DNA from: Atopsyche davidsoni
Taxonomy: Eukaryota; Arthropoda; Insecta; Trichoptera; Hydrobiosidae
DNA: 64,000 bases
Direction of reading: 5' to 3'
NCBI GenBank assembly: GCA_022113835.1
Contig: JAILWY010000010.1
Location: forward strand, 2,815,501 to 2,879,500
Part shown: one piece after another, positions 57,361-64,000 of the stretch
Layout of the letters: each line of letters starts with the position of its first letter
How positions within the stretch are numbered: position 1 is the stretch's first letter
Program-made: the position numbers and the translations under genes
The notes under the pieces: generated by a model
Databases searched by the model: none
The model's input: only the letters and a program-made list of their open reading frames with translations
What the model was told of the DNA's origin: nothing

Positions 57361-57499
57361 CTAAAATACTCAAAACATACATAGCTCTAAACATTTATTT
57401 ACAAAAACAAAAAAATGTGAAATGCCTTCATCATACTTTGCTAACGAATTTCACCATGAAAAGTGCAGCTACAATTTTAACCAGTAGTCGCACATGTAA

Positions 57500-57780
57500 A
57501 ATTTGTTCCGAAAGAGCCGGCTTCCTGTTGTGGGTAAAAAAAAAAAAAAAAAAACAATACCACTTCCGCCGCACGGGCGGAAAAACCCAAATGCCATATC
57601 AGAATTAGATGTTTCCCGGAAACTCCAATACAGTATATTACTGAAGATACGACGAAGTGGCTGCAGAACAACCTCCATTTCTATTTATAGGCCAGACAAC
57701 AACACGCGACACGTGAAGTTTCAAGATCGCTTGTGCTGCCCGGTCACGTCCGGCCTGGCCGGATATACCGGAATGTGCTT
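57500..57780. other. GC-richer segment with A-run
   Basis: An A-run interrupted only at its end (57538-57555), followed by CACTTCCGCCGCACGGGCGG, then CCCGGTCACGTCCGGCCTGG. Overlapping frames on both strands; none recognised. Confidence 0.3.
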
Positions 57781-57828
57781 GCTTTGGGTGTCGTTTGTTG
57801 ATTTTTACACTGTGTTTTTACATTATAT

Positions 57829-57874
57829 ACATACACACACACACATACACACAAACACACACACACACACATAT
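57829..57874. repeat. (CA)n microsatellite, interrupted
   Basis: CA units broken by ATAC and AAAC. The plus-strand frame 57503-57889 reads His-Thr repeats through it and is not credible as a gene. Confidence 0.9.
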
Positions 57875-57949
57875 AAAATCATTGAATAATTTGAAGCGTT
57901 TTTTGGGGATGGGTTTCCGAAGCCGACTTCATAAAGTTAAACTGAATTT

Positions 57950-58520
57950 TAACAACGACTAGTTAAAATTGATGCTCCAGTCATCCACGGGCGACGTTTT
58001 CGAACGCCTTCCCGTGCGTTGGATACGGTAAATTAATGGTGAATGACAAGGAGAAGTGCAAGCGGAGAAGTGCAAGCGTGAAAAACCGTGGAGAGGTCAT
58101 TATCCAATAGAGGATTGACAGCGGCTGTTATGATCGTAAAAATACTTAATGATTTATGTACTTTTAAAAATACACCCAAACACTTGATTTATAACGACTA
58201 TTGATTGATTTGAAGACGATGATCATAAACAAACCATATACGAGACTGCGATCATCTCCAAGTCGTATGATTTTGCTTCGTACCATTATATACAAATTAC
58301 GTGTAAATAATATTTATTTATTAGGTTCTGCGTCTAGCGTGTATGCTTTCTCGGAAAATAACTTTCCCCGGAGACAGTATTCACCTCCAATCGATTGGTT
58401 CATAATTACCTTGAACCATTTTCATTTTGCCACATCCGAATCTGTGACCGCAAGAAAGTTGTGAAGGCAGGGCGTGCTGAGCACCACGGAGGGAGACACG
58501 TACTGCCAGGTAGAGCAGGT
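57950..58520. other. non-coding stretch with a short local duplication
   Basis: GGAGAAGTGCAAGCG occurs twice in a row at about 58048-58078. The frame at 58201-58464 has no family motif. 58440-58510 is GC-richer. Confidence 0.4.
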
Positions 58521-59129
58521 AAATAATTAAATACGAATTATAAACATGGAGCGGTGTTTCGGTGTATCGAAAATTCGAATTGATTTTTACTTAACAAAGT
58601 TTCCGAAACACTTGACTTGTTCTTCACGTGTTTTTAAATATAAAATATATATTCAACGAATCTCACTGTACTTCTAGTATTTGATTATGACACACAAATT
58701 TTGATCAATATAACAGGAAGGTGTTGTAATTGTTTGATTTTGATATAATATATTATTTGTGATCTGTTTGCATTATTTTATTCAAAATAAAAATATATTT
58801 TTTAGCGTGTAAAGTACAATTAAACAGTAAATATGTTGATGAGAATACAATTGTGTTTATGACCTTTCAAACGTTTATCATTAAACATGCGTTTTTTGTA
58901 TAATTTTTGCATTTTAGATAATCGAAAAATACACTTGCTTCAAAAGTGTTTTCAGATAAAAATTTTCTCGTCATAAATTAGAAAAAAAAGAGAAACATTA
59001 GCCTAGATGTAAAGGAGGGCAGTTTGTATTTAAAGAAAACCATAAATAAGAGGGAGAATAAATAAATGCAAAGTTTTAAAGTGAAATTACCTCGTTTGAT
59101 CGGGAGCTTTTGAAAATGTATTTGTAGAC

Positions 59130-59420
59130 GAAAATAAAAATACAGCCGTCCGGTGAAACGAAGTCTTGAAATGCAGGACGAGCATCTGTAGACCGGCGGA
59201 GAAGAACTCAATTACAGCGTCGGAGGCGACGGCAATAATTTTAATTCAATATTCGACACTCAGGAATAAGTGCGCCATCAGAGGCTCTGCCCCGTCCATT
59301 AGGGCCGGGCGATTTTTAGCTGTTACCGAATTTTACCGTCTCAGAAGTAGTTATCAACCGTAAAGCGCTGAGTGATCAACCGCCCCGAATAATAAGGCAA
59401 CGGAGTGTGACAATCCCCGC
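59130..59420. other. GC-rich island
   Basis: Contains CAGCGTCGGAGGCGACGGC and CATTAGGGCCGGGCGATTT, with CAATAATTTTAATTCAATA between. Short frames only. Confidence 0.35.
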
Positions 59421-59589
59421 CGATTTATAATTACATCAACTTATTTACTTGAGGGCAGTTGAAGCGAGTTTACACCCACACGCACGTGTGTTTATACAAA
59501 AAAATGTTTTTTTTTCAGAGGCATGTTTTGTGTGGTTTAAACTGTAATGGGTCACCACGGTTTTATCGCTTGTCTGTATAAGCAAAGGC

Positions 59590-59740
59590 TACTTCGTGAG
59601 ACCTATCACTTGCCGCCGACGCCGCGACGTCTATGAGAGCGTGCAAGGCGCCGCGATGCCTGCTCCGGACGCCTATAATAAGAGACTCTCTGTAATGTAC
59701 TGTCATTTACATAGGGCCTGCCACGATCTGCTAGTAAATT
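59590..59740. other. GC-rich, CpG-rich island
   Basis: CTTGCCGCCGACGCCGCGAC and GCAAGGCGCCGCGATGCC, followed by TGTCATTTACATAGGG and TAGTAAATTAAAC. No open frame. Confidence 0.4.
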
Positions 59741-60222
59741 AAACAAAATTTTATTTAATCATGACTTTTAAAGGCTCAAAACAATATACAGTGTATCCAA
59801 ACATATCGGGTATTTGTTAGTTCAGTAAAAACAAAAGTTACTTGTAATCAAGTATTTTTTATAATATTGATTTTAAGAATACAAAATGGAAAATCATTTC
59901 AAAAAAATGATGTTACGCGCTGCTGGCACTCTTCAAATCTAGAAAAAAGATTGCTGATAACACGCTGACACATAGCCCTCGATATTGCTATTGCCATTTC
60001 TGACCTGACGTTTTGTTTCATTATCGGTTCTTGATGTTACCTCTACGTGAAATAACCTTATTAGGGAATAATTTGTTAACAGCTTCAAGTGATTGATTGG
60101 ATGTATGGCAAGTTGGAACCACGTTCTTGAGTCGAAATCGCAATAACGGCCACTATTCACATTTACTTTTTGGACACCTGCATAACAGATATTCTAAATC
60201 AATAAATGGCTATATACATATA

Positions 60223-61098
60223 TAGGGTGCTTTTTATAGAGGTATAGAACTTTAAAATGGAATAAAACAAAGATAGTTTTTTTAAATTGACATGAAATTA
60301 ACTTTATTCGAAAGATAATTTTTTGGCATTATAATTTAAATATAATTTCTGACATATGACTGCCACGGCTGGCTCGGACGTAGTCTAGTCTGGAGGTCCA
60401 ATTCTCGATGACTTTTTCCAACATTTATGGCCGTATATCGGCAATAACGCGGCGAATGTTGTCCTCCAAGTGGTCAATCGTTTCGGGCTTATCGGCGTAG
60501 ACTAGCGACTTCACATATCCCCACAGAAAATAGTCTAGCGGCGTTAAATCGCACGATCTTGGAGGCCAATTAACGGGTCCGAAACGTGAAACTATGCGGT
60601 TACCAAACGCTTCCTTCAAAAAAGCAATTGTGGCACGAGCTGTGTGACATGTTGCGCCGTCTTGTTGAAACCACAGCTCCTGCACATCATGGTTGTTCAA
60701 TTGATGAACGAAAAAGTCAGTAATCATGGCTCTATAGCGGTCACCATTGACTGTAACGGCCTGACCAGCATCGTCTTGACCAATGATTCCACCAGCCCAT
60801 AAAGCACACCAAACAGTCAGTTTTTCTGGATGTAACGGTGTCTCAACATACACTTGAGGATTATCATCACCCCAAATACGGCAGTTTTGTTTATTGACGT
60901 ATCCATTCAACCAAAAGTGAGCTTCATCGCTAAACAAAATTCGCTTATGAAAATCGGGATTAACGGCAATCTTGTTTTGGGCCCATTTTGAAAGCGTTGT
61001 TAAGGCGTCAGTCTAACCAAACTTAACATTAATTCCTTGACAGCTGATAAACAATGTTGCCAACTTAAAGTTCTATACCTCTATAAAAAAACACCCTG
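60223..61098 (-). mobile_element. Tc1/mariner-like element, internally deleted, with terminal repeats and TA duplication
   Basis: The left end TAGGGTGCTTTTTATAGAGG, continuing through TATAGAACTTTA, is matched on the minus strand at the right by CAGGGTGTTTTTTTATAGAG, then GTATAGAACTTTAAG. TA flanks both ends (60221-60222 and 61099-61100). It is 876 bp, which is too short for a full element of this kind. The missing part is the transposase N-terminus. The termini are clearly different from those of the mariner at 1-1063. Confidence 0.9.
60329..61012 (-). pseudogene. Tc1/mariner-like transposase pseudogene, N-terminally deleted
   Basis: The frame is open from 61012, just after a TAG at 61013-61015, to the family stop at 60329-60331. 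One internal TAA at 60425-60427 cuts off the last 32 codons (MLEKVIENWTSRLDY...). It reads KWAQNKIAVNPDFHKRILF, then the first catalytic motif FSDEAHFWLNG, VTVNGDRY, the second in FQQDGATCHTARA and the third in SCDLTPLDYFLWGY. By my count 36 residues separate the second and third aspartates. The N-terminal DNA-binding part is absent. There is only one stop and no frameshift in the remaining part, so this relic is younger than the mariner at the left end. No active enzyme is expected. Confidence 0.9.
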
Positions 61099-61224
61099 TA
61101 TATGGCTATTCAAGTTTTTCTACAGCTTCAACAATTTTTTAATTACCGATGTCGTGTATTTGATTCATTTGATTAAAAATTTCGATGCAGACAGATAAAA
61201 CGGTTCAATTACAATTTTTGCTAA

Positions 61225-61490
61225 CTACCCTGCAGGCTTTTATCCGGAGCCACCCCCCGTGTTAGCGCCCTCGGAGGGGCGCCTCGCCCCGGCGACTTCA
61301 CGCCCCGCGTGTCGCTCTCTCCTATTAGTTATCGCGATGGAATGTTGACACAATTTATAACTGAGCAAACTGGGCAGATACGCCGCGTTCAGGTTCGTGT
61401 CTGGCGGATTTATGTACTCGGCGCCGTGACTGGCTCTGTTTGTGAGGGATGGCGATGTCCCGGGAGGAAATGTAGTATTAATTACAGGTT
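61225..61490. other. GC-rich, CpG-rich island
   Basis: GGAGCCACCCCCCGTGTTAG and GGGGCGCCTCGCCCCGGCG at the left, then GGCGATGTCCCGGGAGG. The plus-strand frame 61309-61494 is not recognised. It is followed by an A-run of about 18 at 61567-61585. Confidence 0.4.
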
Positions 61491-62123
61491 TTAGGGAAAA
61501 TTTCGACCTTGAAAGTATTTACGGTCAGATTTCGTGTAAGCAATGAGAGCACGTGAAAGTGCAAGCAAAAAAAAAAAAAAAAAAACAATCACGCTTTGTT
61601 AATATTGGAATGAGCAGTAAATAAGCACGCTACATTGTAAGAGTGAGAGACCCCCATGAATATATAACCAAAATATGACTGTTGCTGCTATATTTGACTT
61701 TTGTGTATAAGGATATCTCACAAAACCTACACAGTTGAATAAGAAGTTACTGTCAGAAAACAAGAGTTCAATAAAGATATATTTAAAAAATATTTTTATT
61801 TTAGTTTTTAAACAGTCTGAAATATACATTGCTCAAGCCTCTAAAAAAGACCAATAAATGATAAAATAAACAGTTAAAACCTCCCCGTTTTATCCATTCT
61901 GTTGCTTGTGCATGGCTGCCATTCTGTAAAGGATCGGTAATGGAGTAATGGACTTGGAATGATTGTGAAGTGATGTGCTCTGGAAGTACTTGTTAGATAT
62001 TGTTACTCTAGTTTGCTGCAGAAGGAGTATCAGATATAACCACCAGAGGTTTGTAAGGAAAGGATTTTTTATAATGCTATTGGGCAGTGGCTATACGCAG
62101 AATTTTCCTTCTAATATAAAACT

Positions 62124-62232
62124 GCGGTGTAGAACTATTTGTCCTTAGAAAACCATGAACACTGGTTCAGCATGAGTATATGCTCAATAAAATAGGCTAT
62201 AACCTGCTCTCAGGAGAGGCACTTGATGAAAA
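62124..62232 (+). repeat. dispersed repeat family 3
   Basis: CCTTAGAAAACCATGAACAC, GGTTCAGCATGAGTATATGC, AACCTGCTCTCAGGAGAGGC and ACTTGATGAAAATGATAAA. Best partner of 52874-52985. Confidence 0.75.
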
Positions 62233-62239
62233 TGATAAA

Positions 62240-64000
62240 TGTTAGAAAAATATAGGAGTTATTTTTTTTAAAATATGCATTTCGTTAATAAATTGGCGAC
62301 TCTGGAATTGAAAGCACTATATTTTATTTGGTCGCTGCTACAAGTCTGAGGTTCTTATTTAATATTAATAAGTTTAGCTTTACTTTGTGGCAAAATCTAT
62401 CCTGCATTTTTTTCATTGGCAAAATCTAATCTTATTTTATTTATAAAACTGATCTAACTTTTAATTTTCTTTATGTCTTTTTAGCATTTTTAGCATTAGC
62501 ATCATTACTTATGATTTTTTATACGTCGATTCAAATTTTATCTCACGTTTGTAGCTTTCTAAAAACTTATTAAATTAACTATCTTTAGATAGCTGTATTT
62601 ATATAAAGGTTATTTATTTGATGAAGATTAAATTCAATAATTTTTAATAAGACTTAAAAGCTTTTGTGTTTAAATTATTAAAACTATTTTAACGGTAAGA
62701 AATAATTTGTTTTTTCTCTCAATAGTTTGATATCTCTAATGAATGTCGATTGCCAATCTTAGTTAGATGTTTGATATTTCGTTATATACTAGTAGTTAAA
62801 GCCAAGCTCTTTGTTGTGAGGACCATCCCCTTAACTTTGTGTATCCGCTTCGGCCAGCTTCGAGTAGGTTTGTCTTCGAGGTTGTCCCTCTTACGTTGCA
62901 TTTGGCTTTTGCTGTGATCTCTGGACATGGCTAAGCCCGGAGTAGAGTACTTATCCAAGAGGAAGAAGATAAACTTGTACCCACAACAGCCTATTTAGTA
63001 AATGTGACTTTGCTGCTTAAGGCAATTTACTAATTCTAACACAAGGACGTTAAGTGTTTATTTACACACAAAACGAGGACAAGAATTATTTGGAAACAAA
63101 AAAACGCTTCTCGAAAATCTCAGCTCTTTTTAATTGAACTAAAAATAAAAAATCATTCAATCATTGAACAAAAATCTCTCCTGTGTTGTAAAATATTTTT
63201 AAAACTTATCTTTTCACACCGTTTTGTGTAAAGATCGACTATTTATAGACATATTAGACGTTTGTGTGTGAAATGGTAGATTTACTGTATATTGAATAGT
63301 TATGATTGTGCTTGAAGTACGAGGAAAAACAGAAAAAAATATGAAATGTGAAAATAGATAAGTAACATTAAACTTAACCTTAAGGTAAAAAAACGTAATT
63401 TAAATGTTAACAGTGGCTGTAGTCCAGTCCATATCATATCAATGATATGGAAATTAAAATGAAAAAAAAAAATTCTCCCCCTGACTTCAAGCTATATGGT
63501 GGATTTTTATGTATCACTTATAATTATTATTGATAAATACTTTTGAATTATTATTTGATAATTCGTAGCGAGTTAAAAAAATATTATTTAAACTAAATAT
63601 ACAGTATCAAAATAAATTCTAGAGAGTCTTTCTTTTATAAAGAGTTTGAAATAAAATTATTTAAATTGTAATCAGATGAGTGAACATGTATTGTCTACTT
63701 TTACTTTCCAATTCTATAGCACTGCTATATAGGATGTATAAAGTGCTACATGATATTTCTCATAAAATTATGTTTTAATAAAATATGAATATGATATAGA
63801 TTCACGACCCGGTAGATATGTAAAATCTAGATATACATAATAAGGAAATTCCACGAATTCCGCTAACGCAATATATCCAGTATAAACAAAACACACACAC
63901 CCTCCAGAAACTACTGAATTTATTAGATTCTGTAATTTTCAGTAATAGACAACTTCAATAACATAAAAGGTTCAATCGGAAATCTTATAACATAAAACTG
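62240..64000. other. AT-rich non-coding stretch
   Basis: 62800-62960 is less AT-rich (GCTTCGGCCAGCTTCGAGTA) without a frame of note. A 9-bp perfect hairpin, CCATATCAT/ATGATATGG, lies near 63430-63452. Nothing else was recognised. Confidence 0.45.

Noticed and set aside
57503..57889. Open frame of 128 codons, plus strand
   Set aside because: It begins in an A-run (poly-Lys) and ends through a CA microsatellite (His-Thr repeats).
1..64000. Integrated viral genes, bacterial-type operons, rRNA genes
   Set aside because: No frame with recognisable viral or bacterial protein motifs was seen on either strand, and no rRNA-like conserved block.

Overview
The window is AT-rich eukaryotic DNA, most likely from an insect or another arthropod. 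It carries remnants of irritans-type mariner, Tc1/mariner-like, piggyBac and hAT transposons, tRNA-derived repeats and a short interstitial CCTAA tract of the insect telomere type. I find no intact protein-coding gene, rRNA or canonical tRNA gene in 64 kb. This is what a gene desert or a very large intron in a sizeable genome looks like. Nearly all open frames are short and AT-biased and look like chance. The only frames with recognisable protein similarity are three decayed transposases.

Layout. 1-1063 is an internally deleted mariner. 3.0-4.6 kb, 9.5 kb, 14.4 kb and 50.0-50.2 kb hold members of one dispersed family whose conserved part ends in a GAAACCGGTCAC box. 7.7-8.1 kb and 8.85-9.05 kb are GC-rich islands, separated by a tRNA-like SINE head. 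9228-9762 is a short non-autonomous hAT with a perfect 8-bp target duplication. 18.6-19.05 kb is a piggyBac transposase relic. 19.9-20.4 kb is a tandem duplication containing TA microsatellites. 24.6-25.6 kb is a five-copy array of about 209 bp. 26.0-27.0 kb and 29.1-29.85 kb are two copies of a hAT element that carries a 31-bp minisatellite; the second copy has a perfect 8-bp target duplication. 33.1-33.5 kb and 53.9-55.05 kb carry an unusual inverted-repeat element with a 76-nt tRNA-like cassette inside. 55.06-57.36 kb is a pair of roughly 500-bp inverted arms around a 1.2-kb core. 60.2-61.1 kb is a second, unrelated deleted Tc1/mariner-like element with clear terminal inverted repeats and a TA target duplication.

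Between these elements lie many 100-350 bp islands that are much richer in GC and CpG than their surroundings. They have no convincing open frame, and several contain TAATTA/TAATTG-type cores. My inference is that some are conserved regulatory elements of a developmental gene outside the window, but sequence from one species cannot show this. Several perfect short hairpins (14-22 bp stems) are also present. The features most worth a second look are the tRNA-bearing inverted-repeat element, the long inverted arms, the 209-bp array, the hammerhead-like core in the dispersed family and the perfect hairpins.
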